Origin: Pseudomonadota bacterium
GTDB taxonomy: Bacteria; Pseudomonadota; Gammaproteobacteria; Burkholderiales; Burkholderiaceae_B
Reading direction: 5' to 3'
NCBI GenBank assembly: GCA_023422555.1
Contig: JAFAGQ010000260.1
Span: 1 to 18,217, forward strand
DNA: 18,217 nucleotides
Under the pieces are notes generated by a model. The model was not told the DNA's origin. It worked only from the letters and a program-made list of their open reading frames with translations, and searched no databases. The translations under genes and the position numbers were made by a program. How positions within the stretch are numbered: position 1 is the first letter of the stretch; each line of letters begins with the position of its first letter. Below are positions 6,867 to 13,808 of the stretch, piece by piece.

Positions 6867-7934
6867 TCATTCATCGCGGCCGCTACGTCTTGATTTTGAT
6901 GCGCCTGGAGAATTTCTCTTACTCGGCTTTGAAGCCGGTCGACTTGTGGTGTCGCGAATAATCAACTCAATATCCAGAATTGCAGATTGGGGACGAACGT
7001 CCTTTTCTATCCATTCTAGAATGGACTGAGCGCATTTGATTCCGAGCTCATAGGTCGGTAACTGTATGGTGGTTAAGCCTGTTGGAAGTTCCGATGCGAT
7101 AGGCAAATTATCACAACCAACAAGTGAAAGATCCTTTGGAAGTTCGATGCCATGTTTCTGCGCCTCGAACATACATCCCATCGCCAATACATCGTTTCCG
7201 CAAAAAATGGCTGTGGGGGGATTTGGCAATTCAGCCAAATGACGCCAGCCGGATCGTCCGCCTGAAAAGCCAAATGGCTGTTCTACAAAATTCCGCTTTC
7301 TTAAAGCAATGCCATGGCGTCGCAATGTGTCAATAAAGCCTTCAGCACGTTGCCGGGCGCGGTCATTGTGTTGTGTATAGCCTGAAATTATTCCAAATTC
7401 CTTGTGACCGAGCTGCACCAGGTGTTCGGCGGCGAGCTCTCCAATGAGTCGATTATCGAATGCAACGGAGGGATGACGCTCGTGTTTTGCCCAGGCGATC
7501 ATAAGTGGTGTACGACTGCGTTTTATCAGGTCCCACGTCGATTCAGCATGATCTGTTCCAACCAGCACAAGTGCATCAAGGCGCGTCTCAAGCAGTGCCC
7601 GCACTTGTTGTACCTCAGTTTCGAGATCGTATTCATGAGCGGCTACGAGTAGTTGATAGCCGTTGGCAGCCAGCGTGGTTTGCAGTCCCTGAACAGCTCG
7701 AGCAAAGATTGAGTTATCAAGGGTGGGAACAACAATGCCAACTGTATGGCCGCGACCTGACGCGAGGGCTCTGGCAGACCCATCCCTGAAATAGTTTAAT
7801 TTTTTAATAGCGCTTTGCACCCGCTGCTGGGTGTCCGGCTTGACTGTCTCGGGATTGGATAAAGTACGGGAGACCGTCGCCACGGAGACTCCCGCCAATG
7901 AAGCAACGTCAGCAATTCGTGCCCGTCGTGTCAT
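6867..7934 (-). CDS. LacI-family transcriptional repressor of the HpsN-like operon
   Basis: A 355-residue protein. The ATG at 7934 is chosen because AAGGAAACC precedes it and because MTRRARIADVASLAGVSVAT is the normal LacI N-terminus; an upstream start at 7970 would add twelve atypical residues. The helix-turn-helix spans about residues 6-25 (IADVASLAGVSVATVSRTLS), the hinge helix 49-60 (ending ARALAS), then the periplasmic-binding-like effector domain from HTVGIVVPT. It is divergent from the dehydrogenase operon, whose promoter carries a perfect LacI-type palindrome, so it is the obvious repressor. The effector is presumably the operon's substrate or an intermediate. Unusual: about 25 extra residues at the C-terminus rich in Ser, Lys and Arg (SRPASKPSKRNSPGASKSRR). 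Confidence 0.93.
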   Translation of the reverse strand: MTRRARIADVASLAGVSVATVSRTLSNPETVKPDTQQRVQSAIKKLNYFRDGSARALASGRGHTVGIVVPTLDNSIFARAVQGLQTTLAANGYQLLVAAHEYDLETEVQQVRALLETRLDALVLVGTDHAESTWDLIKRSRTPLMIAWAKHERHPSVAFDNRLIGELAAEHLVQLGHKEFGIISGYTQHNDRARQRAEGFIDTLRRHGIALRKRNFVEQPFGFSGGRSGWRHLAELPNPPTAIFCGNDVLAMGCMFEAQKHGIELPKDLSLVGCDNLPIASELPTGLTTIQLPTYELGIKCAQSILEWIEKDVRPQSAILDIELIIRDTTSRPASKPSKRNSPGASKSRRSGRDE

Positions 7935-7969
7935 GGTTTCCTTGAATGTTCTGATCAAAAATAGGATCA

Positions 7970-8000
7970 ATTATAAATCTATTAAAAAAATAATTTTCAA
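7970..8000 (-). promoter_or_regulatory. Candidate promoter of the lacI-type gene
   Basis: On the minus strand, TTGAAA (8000-7995) and TATAAT (7975-7970) are separated by 19 bp. The -10 is a perfect consensus but the spacer is two bases too long, so it is a moderate candidate. The palindromic operator at 8038-8055 lies upstream of this promoter's -35, where a bound repressor would have less direct effect. Confidence 0.4.
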
Positions 8001-8006
8001 AGCGCA

Positions 8007-8035
8007 TTGACGCGTTTTCAATACATCTCTATACT
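8007..8035 (+). promoter_or_regulatory. Sigma-70 promoter of the HpsN-like operon
   Basis: TTGACG (8007-8012), a 17-bp spacer and TATACT (8030-8035): one mismatch in each hexamer with ideal spacing. Transcription would start near 8041-8043, inside the palindromic operator, so a bound repressor would block initiation. It leaves a leader of about 125 nt before the dehydrogenase ATG at 8169. Confidence 0.75.
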
Positions 8036-8037
8036 TG

Positions 8038-8055
8038 AATGTAAGCGCTTACATT
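8038..8055. promoter_or_regulatory. LacI-family operator, 18-bp perfect palindrome
   Basis: AATGTAAGCGCTTACATT is identical to its reverse complement. The core TGTAAGCGCTTACA is the classical LacI/GalR-family operator form with a central CG pair. It sits right after the TATACT -10 hexamer and between the divergent LacI-type gene and the operon it would control. Confidence 0.88.
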
Positions 8056-8168
8056 ATTTTCATCACGCATGCATGATTTATCTCTGAGTGATCGCTTGTC
8101 GAAAACTTGTTTCGTGCCTGATGAACGCATCGCTGGTTATTTACAAAACAACTTTATTAGGAATAGAT

Positions 8169-9482
8169 ATGGCAGTTGAATTCTTAAAAAAAGCAGACAA
8201 GACACCTGAAACTGAAACCGGTACTGCCAGGGCAGTTGTCGAGGAAATGCTCGCTGATATCCGTGTGCGTGGGGAGGACGCGGTACGAGAGTACGCCGAA
8301 AAGCTGGATAAATGGACAGATGAAATAATCCTGACTGATGCGCAGATCAATCAGGCGACTCGGGAAATTCCCACCTCCGTTAAATCCGATATCGAGTTCG
8401 CGGTGCGTCAGGTTTATGACTTCGCTGTTCGTCAACGTGAATCTATTGAAGAGTTTTCCGTGAAGCTGGATGGCGGTGTAACTGCGGGCCAGCGCGTGCT
8501 GCCGGTCAATGTTGTGGGCTGTTACGCGCCTGCAGGGCGATATGCGCATATTGCTTCCGCGTATATGGGGGTCGCCACCGCCAAAGCGGCAGGTGTAAAA
8601 AATATTATTGCCTGCTCAAGCCCTTTTCGTGGGGGCGCCATGCATCCTTATGTTCTGTATGCATTCCGTACCGCGGGAGCCGACACAATTATGACTTTGG
8701 GTGGGGTTCAGGCGATTGCCAGTATGGCTTTCGGCCTGTTTACCGGCATGCCCGCCGATGTGGTCGTTGGCCCGGGCAATAAATTTGTTGCAGAAGCCAA
8801 GCGCAGCCTTTTCGGGCAGGTGGGTATTGATGTCTTTGCCGGTCCATCTGAAGTGGCCGTGATTGCCGACGATACGGCAGATCCGGAAATTGTTGCTGTT
8901 GACCTTGTCGGTCAGGCCGAACACGGTCACGAGTCTCCCGCCTGGTTGTTTACCACTTCCCGATCACTGGCAACGAAAGTTGCAGAGCGAATTCCCGAGC
9001 TTATCGAGAAACTGCCGGATATCGCTCGGGATGCTGCGACGGCGGCCTGGCGGGATTATGGGGAAATTATTGTTTGCGACACGCGTGAGGAAGTTGCTCA
9101 GGTGTCGGATCGATATGCCTCGGAGCATCTGGAAGTGCATGCAGAAGATCTGGACTGGTGGCTGGAACGACTGACCTGCTATGGCTCATTGTTTTTGGGA
9201 GAGGAGTCGACTGTTGCCTTCGGTGACAAATGCAGCGGGCCGAACCATGTATTGCCAACCAAGGGGGCGGCGCGTTACTCAGGCGGGCTGTCAGTGCACA
9301 AATTCATGAAGACACTAACCTGGCAGCGTATGTCCAAAGATTCCGTCAGACGCATCGGCGAAGTGACCGCGCGAATCTCGCGTCTGGAAGGAATGGAAGC
9401 TCATGCCCGAACTGCAGATGACCGTCTTGCCAAATACTTTCCGAACGAAACATTTGACACCGGTGAACCTGTGACTGCGTAG
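8169..9482 (+). CDS. hpsN: HisD-superfamily NAD-dependent dehydrogenase, probable sulfopropanediol 3-dehydrogenase (HpsN-like)
   Basis: A 437-residue protein. The ATG at 8169 is chosen for its AGGA ribosome-binding site and the start MAVEFLKKADKTPE; the longer frame from 8088 lacks support. The histidinol-dehydrogenase machinery is complete: zinc ligands Q249, H252, D353 and H412, and the catalytic pair E319/H320 (ASEHLEVH). The segment VGQAEHGHESPAWL differs from the 'SQAEHDE' of true histidinol dehydrogenases and fits the HpsN branch, which oxidises (R)-2,3-dihydroxypropane-1-sulfonate with two NAD+ to sulfolactate. No histidine genes are nearby. The neighbours (SDR, MHS transporter, zinc ADH) match the DHPS gene set of Cupriavidus pinatubonensis. 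The substrate assignment rests on context and recalled motifs; another polyol oxidised in four-electron fashion is possible. Confidence 0.72.
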   Translation: MAVEFLKKADKTPETETGTARAVVEEMLADIRVRGEDAVREYAEKLDKWTDEIILTDAQINQATREIPTSVKSDIEFAVRQVYDFAVRQRESIEEFSVKLDGGVTAGQRVLPVNVVGCYAPAGRYAHIASAYMGVATAKAAGVKNIIACSSPFRGGAMHPYVLYAFRTAGADTIMTLGGVQAIASMAFGLFTGMPADVVVGPGNKFVAEAKRSLFGQVGIDVFAGPSEVAVIADDTADPEIVAVDLVGQAEHGHESPAWLFTTSRSLATKVAERIPELIEKLPDIARDAATAAWRDYGEIIVCDTREEVAQVSDRYASEHLEVHAEDLDWWLERLTCYGSLFLGEESTVAFGDKCSGPNHVLPTKGAARYSGGLSVHKFMKTLTWQRMSKDSVRRIGEVTARISRLEGMEAHARTADDRLAKYFPNETFDTGEPVTA

Positions 9483-9502
9483 CAGAAAGACAGGAGACTG
9501 GC

Positions 9503-10270
9503 ATGAAAGCAAATGCATTATTCGATCTTTCCGGAAAAACGGCGTTTATCACTGGCGGCAGTTCCGGCATAGGCGCGGCCATTGCCCTTGGGTTGGGGCA
9601 AGCCGGTGCGCACGTGATACTGGTCGCCCGGCGGGAGCGGGAGTTAAACGATCAAGTCCAAATATTGGCTGATAATGATGTCCGGGCACATTATTGCGTA
9701 TGTGATCTGACCGATTCTGAAGCGTTACGCACTTGTGCGGCTGAGGCAGCCACGAAGCATGGTGATATCGACATTCTGGTCAATGCGGCGGGTGTCAACC
9801 TTCGTCAGCCATTTCAGGAGGTGGATAGTCGAACCTGGCGCCAGCAAATGGACCTTCACCTGGCTGCGCCGTTTTTTCTTACCCAGGCATTGGCACCGGC
9901 GATGAGAAGGAATGGCTGGGGACGCATTATCAATATCGCGTCTTTGCAATCGTACCGGGCTTTCCCTCAGAGTGCACCTTATGGAGCGGCTAAAGGAGGC
10001 GTTGTGCAGCTCACGCGCGCCATTGCGCAGGAATGGTCTCCGCATGGAATTACCTGCAATGCGATTGGGCCTGGTTTTTTTCCAACACCATTAACGACAT
10101 CGGTGTTCAGTGACGAAAATCTTAGGAAACAGCATGCAGCGCAAACTTGTATTGGCCGCAATGGAGAGCTGGCTGATCTGCATGGTGTAGCGGTATTTCT
10201 TGCAAGTGAGGCCTCCAGCTATATTACCGGCCAGGTCGTTATGGTGGATGGTGGTTACACAGCCAAGTAA
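9503..10270 (+). CDS. Short-chain dehydrogenase/reductase, possible DHPS 2-dehydrogenase
   Basis: A 255-residue classical SDR. It shows the cofactor motif TGGSSGIG (17-24), NAAG (94-97), catalytic S147 with Y160 and K164 (YGAAK), and the usual C-terminal ITGQVVMVDGG. R43/R44 following strand 2 (VARRERE) would favour NADP(H), though this is only suggestive. It starts 20 bp after the HisD-like gene with a strong AGGAG site, so the two are co-transcribed. In the DHPS pathway two 2-dehydrogenases (HpsO and HpsP) interconvert the enantiomers through the ketone so that the 3-dehydrogenase can use both. This enzyme and the zinc ADH downstream are the natural candidates for those roles. Which one corresponds to which name is not certain from sequence alone. 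Confidence 0.85.
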   Translation: MKANALFDLSGKTAFITGGSSGIGAAIALGLGQAGAHVILVARRERELNDQVQILADNDVRAHYCVCDLTDSEALRTCAAEAATKHGDIDILVNAAGVNLRQPFQEVDSRTWRQQMDLHLAAPFFLTQALAPAMRRNGWGRIINIASLQSYRAFPQSAPYGAAKGGVVQLTRAIAQEWSPHGITCNAIGPGFFPTPLTTSVFSDENLRKQHAAQTCIGRNGELADLHGVAVFLASEASSYITGQVVMVDGGYTAK

Positions 10271-10282
10271 ATATCAGTTCGC

Positions 10283-10299
10283 GCGGCATGAAATGCCGC
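10283..10299 (+). other. Intra-operon stem-loop between SDR and transporter genes
   Basis: GCGGCAT-GAA-ATGCCGC: a perfect 7-bp stem with a 3-nt loop, 12 bp after the SDR stop codon and 47 bp before the transporter start. It is followed by TTCTCAAC rather than a real T-run, so it is a poor terminator. It may act as an mRNA 3'-end or processing structure that sets transporter expression below that of the enzymes (inference). Confidence 0.45.
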
Positions 10300-10345
10300 T
10301 TCTCAACATAAAAATATAACGAAAGCAATATGGAGCAGAGACAAG

Positions 10346-11723
10346 ATGAGCAATTCAGGAAAAGTGCAGGCTCAGCAGAACCTTCATCGAGCAACGATAT
10401 CGAGCCTCTTCGGATCAATTATAGAGTGGTACGATTTTTTTCTATATGGGGTTGTCGCAGGCCTGGTATTTGACAAGCTTTATTTCCCCGGTGAAAACGA
10501 ATTTGTATCCACAATGCTGGCCTATGGAACATTCGCCCTGGGATTTGTGGCCAGACCGCTGGGCGGCATCATATTTGGGCATTTTGGCGAATACAGTCGG
10601 GCGCAAAAAAATGCTGATGCTGACGCTGCTTTTGATGGGAGGGGCCACGGTCGCAATTGGTCTGATTCCCACTTATGAACATATTGGTATCTGGGCCCCC
10701 ATTCTATTGCTCTTTTTTCGAATCGTACAAGGTATCGGTCTGGGTGGAGAGTGGGGTGGTGCAGTCCTTATGACCTATGAGTCCGCGCCGAAAGCCCGGC
10801 GTGGCTTTTTCAGCAGTATCCCTCAGACAGGTATGTCCCTGGGACTGGTACTGGCTTCGGGGGTGGTTGGGCTATTGTCGTGGCAACTGACTGACGAAGC
10901 ATTCCTTTCCTGGGGCTGGCGCGTGGCGTTTCTGCTGAGTGGAGTAATGGCACTGGTTGGTGGATACATTCGAAATCATGTTTCCGAATCGCCAGAGTTT
11001 GAAGCGATGAAGAAGGAAGCTGACGCAAATAACAGCAAAGAGAAATCACCATTGCCACTGGTCGATACGCTGCGGCGGTATCCACGCATCATACTTGCCT
11101 GCATGGGGGCTCGCATGATTGACGGCGTGTTCTTTAATGTGTTTGGCGTCTACTCGCTTAATTATCTGACCAGGGAACTGGAACTTCCGCGCACGGTTGC
11201 CCTGGTTGGGGTGATGATAAGCGCACTATTGATGACATGCTTTATCCCATTCTGGGGCGCCGTATCAGATCGGGTTGGCAAGGCTCGCGTTTATGGGCTG
11301 GGCGCACTCTTTGCGTCGCTATCGGCATTTCCGGCATTCTACGTAATGCAGACATTCTCCGGGAACATCTATCTGGTTTGGCTTGCCATCATTATTCCGT
11401 TTGGGATATTTCATGCTGCCGTGTTCGGTACCATGTCGTCGTTTTTTTCTTCGTGCTTTGACGCAAAGGTACGTTATACCGCTATTTCATTTGTGTACCA
11501 ACTGGCGGGAGTCGTAGCCGGCGGACTCACACCGATCATTGCGACTGTATTAACGGATATCAATGGTGGAGATCCATGGCTGCTTTGCCTTTATGTACTC
11601 GCGGCAGGACTGCTGAGCGTTGCCTGCACACGCTGGATCGCACGACATGTGCCCGATCAGGCGACGCATTCGGCTAACGATAGTGTACCCACCACATTAC
11701 AAACATCATCAACCACCTCATGA
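10346..11723 (+). pseudogene. MFS transporter of the MHS (metabolite:H+ symporter) type, split by a +1 frameshift
   Basis: The N-terminal part reads in the frame of the ATG at 10346 (ribosome-binding site GGAGCAGAGA). It opens with the MHS signature HRATISSLFGSIIEWYDFFL and runs through GGIIFGHFG. It then goes out of frame and stops at 10678. The rest of the protein, from VGRKKMLMLTLLL to the C-terminus, reads in the next frame to 11723. Removing one A from the pair at 10590/10591 restores GHFGDTVGRKKML, which is the conserved MFS loop 2-3 motif (GxxxD-x-x-GRKK). The repaired protein would be about 458 residues with 12 membrane segments, normal for ProP/ShiA-like symporters. It would be the operon's substrate uptake system, equivalent in role to HpsU of the DHPS cluster. 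Either the gene is recently inactivated or the base is a sequencing error; the rest of the frame has no other damage, which favours a very recent event or an error. Confidence 0.83.
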
Positions 11724-11771
11724 TATGACGCAGCGTTCCGGTCAACCGGTTCCGTAACAAGGAGACAATAT

Positions 11772-12776
11772 ATGAAAGCCCTCGTTTATACAGCACCTAA
11801 TGAAATGATGATTCAGGAGCGCCCATTGCCTGATCTGGAGGCGGGAGAAGTCATCGTGCGTGTTGACGCGGCGGGTATTTGTGGTTCGGATATGCATGCG
11901 TACCATGGACATGATCCCAGGCGCAAACCCGGTTTGATCCTCGGGCATGAATTAGCCGCGACAGTAACGCAAAGCGCCGCAGATACAATCAAAGTAGGCC
12001 AGCGTGTTACGGTAAATCCGTTGATTACTTGCGGGGTTTGTCAGTATTGCATGCAGGGCAGAGATAACCTGTGTAGTAATCGAGGGATGGTAGGAATGTC
12101 TCGCGCCGGAGCATTCGCACAATTTATGTCTGTTCCTGCAAAATCTGTGATTCCTATTCCGGACGATATGGACTCGGTAGTGGCTGCGCTGACCGAACCG
12201 GCAGCGACGGTGCTTCACGCATTGAATCTGACAATGGAAAAGTTGCATCGTCCCTTGCCGGAGGGACGCGTACTGGTGATTGGTGGAGGTGCAATCGGTC
12301 TGTTAACCGCAATTTTGCTTCGCGCTTACGGTTGCAAACGCGTTGAACTTGCTGAAACCAATGCGTTGAGAAGATCATCAGCTGAACAGCATGCGGGTTG
12401 TATCACTATCGATCCTTTGGAAGCAGCGCCCGCACAGGACAGTTATGATTTGGTCGTTGATGCCGTCGGCGCAAAACCCACACGTAACACCGCGTTAAGC
12501 AGTGTACGCCCGGGTGGTGTGATCCTGCATATCGGTCTTCAGGATTGGGCCAGCGAAATAGATATGCGCAAGCTTACACTGGCTGAAATCACCTTATTGG
12601 GCACGTATACGTATACCCTTGCAGATATGCATGCGACGGTCAATGCCTTGCACAATGGTACGTTTGGTGATCTTTCGTGGGTAGAGACGCGGTCTCTTGA
12701 CGAAGGGGCAGCGACATTTGCCGAGCTGGATCGCGGAAATATCGCGTCCGGAAAAGTCGTACTCTTGCCTCAATGA
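11772..12776 (+). CDS. Zinc-dependent alcohol dehydrogenase (MDR family), possible DHPS 2-dehydrogenase
   Basis: A 334-residue medium-chain dehydrogenase. Catalytic-zinc residues are C37 (GICGSD), H59/E60 (GHE) and probably E142 (LTEPAAT). Structural-zinc cysteines are C87, C90, C93 and C101 (CGVCQYCMQGRDNLC). The nucleotide-binding glycine motif is IGGGAIG (170-176). The family oxidises polyols or secondary alcohols with NAD(P)+, as in sorbitol and threonine dehydrogenases. The ribosome-binding site AAGGAGA lies at 11759-11765, and the gene starts 48 bp after the transporter frame, so it is the last gene of the LacI-controlled operon. With the SDR it gives the two 2-dehydrogenases expected for interconverting DHPS enantiomers. 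A general polyol dehydrogenase role is the alternative. Confidence 0.87.
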   Translation: MKALVYTAPNEMMIQERPLPDLEAGEVIVRVDAAGICGSDMHAYHGHDPRRKPGLILGHELAATVTQSAADTIKVGQRVTVNPLITCGVCQYCMQGRDNLCSNRGMVGMSRAGAFAQFMSVPAKSVIPIPDDMDSVVAALTEPAATVLHALNLTMEKLHRPLPEGRVLVIGGGAIGLLTAILLRAYGCKRVELAETNALRRSSAEQHAGCITIDPLEAAPAQDSYDLVVDAVGAKPTRNTALSSVRPGGVILHIGLQDWASEIDMRKLTLAEITLLGTYTYTLADMHATVNALHNGTFGDLSWVETRSLDEGAATFAELDRGNIASGKVVLLPQ

Positions 12777-12790
12777 AGCGGTTCATTTTT
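12772..12790 (+). terminator. Weak terminator candidate after the zinc dehydrogenase
   Basis: AATGAA-GCGG-TTCATT followed by TTTG: a 6-bp AT-rich stem with a tetraloop and a short T-run. It overlaps the stop codon of the dehydrogenase gene. The stem is weak, so efficiency is doubtful. Confidence 0.3.
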
Positions 12791-12981
12791 GTCTGTTCAA
12801 CGGAACATCGCTCAGTGCGCGACGGAAATTGAAGAAAGTCTATCGCTAGTGGTTGCGCGCCGATCTTTCGAGTCCGGCGCACACCAGCGCGCTCGCTGAT
12901 TCCACTGCGTCGCTGGGCCACTGGTTCGCGCAAAAATTTCGCAGTTGCACAATATCTCTCAAACGCATCTCTTATTTTTGC
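12791..12981. other. Gene-free spacer before the tetR promoter
   Basis: The gap from the dehydrogenase stop to the TetR start at 13088 is 311 bp. Its last part holds the promoter and operator listed next. In 12791-12981 there is no convincing coding frame; a minus-strand frame crosses it but runs into the dehydrogenase gene and resembles no known family. A GC-rich patch lies at about 12855-12935, and no clear repeat or RNA gene is seen. Confidence 0.4.
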
Positions 12982-13010
12982 TTGACACACAATCGATCAA
13001 CTAGTAGGAT
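12982..13010 (+). promoter_or_regulatory. tetR promoter with embedded operator
   Basis: TTGACA (12982-12987), a 17-bp spacer and TAGGAT (13005-13010). The spacer contains CGATCAACTAG, and 12996-13009 is an imperfect version of the perfect palindrome found in front of the downstream membrane gene. Binding there would occlude RNA polymerase, so the regulator should repress itself. Confidence 0.7.
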
Positions 13011-13087
13011 GACTGGACCTTAATTGTGTGCGGCGGGCTCGGACATCCCTAGTCAAAGTCGCCCTGTACAAATACACGACGTTTTTT

Positions 13088-13669
13088 ATGAGCCTCGAAC
13101 TTTCCCCCAGGGCAACTGAAATTGCCGAACATACGAAGCAATTGATTGCTGCGGGCGGCTACAACGGTTTTAGCTATGCTGATATCTCCGAGCGGGTGCA
13201 TATTGGTAAAGCCAGCATTCATCATCATTTCCCGAGCAAGGCAGATCTGGTGCGTGCTGTTGTCCTGCGACACCGCGAACAGTCGCGGGAAGGACTTGCC
13301 GCGCTTGATCAGAACCTCAGCGATGCGCCGGCACGCCTGAAGGCCTACACCGATTACTGGGCTGGTTGTATTCGTGACGGTCAAATGCCTATATGCATTT
13401 GCGCCATGCTGGGTGCAGAATTGCCTATGCTTCCGCAGGAGGTTGCCAATGAGGTTCAGCGATATTTTGAAGACCTGACTGCCTGGCTGCAAGCCGTGCT
13501 GGAGGCAGGTGAGGCACAGGGAAAATTTCATTTGCGCGATAGTGCTTTTGTTGAAGCGCAAACCTTTATGTCCATCGTACACGGCGCGATGCTGACGGCT
13601 CGGGCTTTGAAGAGTCCCGAGGCATTCGAAGCGATTTCGAAAACGGCAATCAGCCAATTGACCCGATAA
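13088..13669 (+). CDS. TetR-family transcriptional regulator
   Basis: A 193-residue protein with ATG at 13088. A GTG at 13028 in the same frame would add 20 residues, but MSLELSPRATEIAEHTKQLI is the usual TetR start and the longer form is atypical. No strong ribosome-binding site is seen. The helix-turn-helix occupies about residues 28-50 (FSYADISERVHIGKASIHHH, FPSK). The C-terminal ligand domain is all-helical, with a cysteine-containing stretch (CAGCI... CICAMLG region, residues 94-108) typical of the AcrR-like 'TetR_C' group. The same operator sequence lies in front of this gene and of the next one, so it likely represses both. The ligand is unknown. Confidence 0.9.
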   Translation: MSLELSPRATEIAEHTKQLIAAGGYNGFSYADISERVHIGKASIHHHFPSKADLVRAVVLRHREQSREGLAALDQNLSDAPARLKAYTDYWAGCIRDGQMPICICAMLGAELPMLPQEVANEVQRYFEDLTAWLQAVLEAGEAQGKFHLRDSAFVEAQTFMSIVHGAMLTARALKSPEAFEAISKTAISQLTR

Positions 13670-13720
13670 ACCTGATCTGTCTGTTTGATGAAAAGAGCCG
13701 AATCGTCCCTTATTTTTTAC

Positions 13721-13784
13721 TTGCATAACCGATCAACTAGTTGATTGATTTTAAATTATTGGCATCTCGCCATCTACGATCAAC
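13721..13784 (+). promoter_or_regulatory. TetR operator and promoter before the small membrane-protein gene
   Basis: ATCAACTAGTTGAT (13732-13745) is a perfect 14-bp palindrome. It overlaps a candidate promoter with TTGCAT (13721-13726) and a -10 of TTGATT (13745-13750, 18-bp spacer). The octamer CGATCAAC occurs here at 13730-13737, again at 13777-13784 between promoter and gene, and in the tetR promoter at 12994-13001. Three copies in 800 bp next to a TetR gene make this its likely target. Confidence 0.75.
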
Positions 13785-13808
13785 CAATACTCTCAAGGAG
13801 TTCTCTCT

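Noticed and set aside
7952..7969. Inverted repeat TGATC-N8-GATCA as a second LacI operator
   Set aside because: It does not resemble the perfect palindrome at 8038-8055 and the arms are short enough to be chance in AT-rich DNA.
8169..9482. Histidine-biosynthesis histidinol dehydrogenase
   Set aside because: Catalytic residues agree, but no his genes are near, the AEHGHESPAW segment differs from true HisD proteins, and the neighbours are a catabolic dehydrogenase set under a LacI repressor.
10605..10611. Run of seven A bases as a possible programmed frameshift or as the error site in the transporter gene
   Set aside because: Changing the run to six A would join the frames but give GHFGEYSRAQKMLM, which destroys the conserved MFS loop motif. 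Removing one A at 10590/10591 restores the motif fully, so the run is not the site.
11738..11749. Hairpin CCGGT-CA-ACCGG between the transporter and the zinc dehydrogenase
   Set aside because: Five-pair stem with a two-base loop and no T-run; sterically poor and too weak to call.
12640..12990. Minus-strand open frame of 116 codons overlapping the zinc dehydrogenase 3' end
   Set aside because: It overlaps a well-supported gene by about 130 bp, resembles no family, and has no fitting ribosome-binding site.
13028..13087. GTG start giving a 20-residue extension of the TetR protein
   Set aside because: It would leave only about 11 nt of leader after the predicted start site, and the added residues are untypical of the family.
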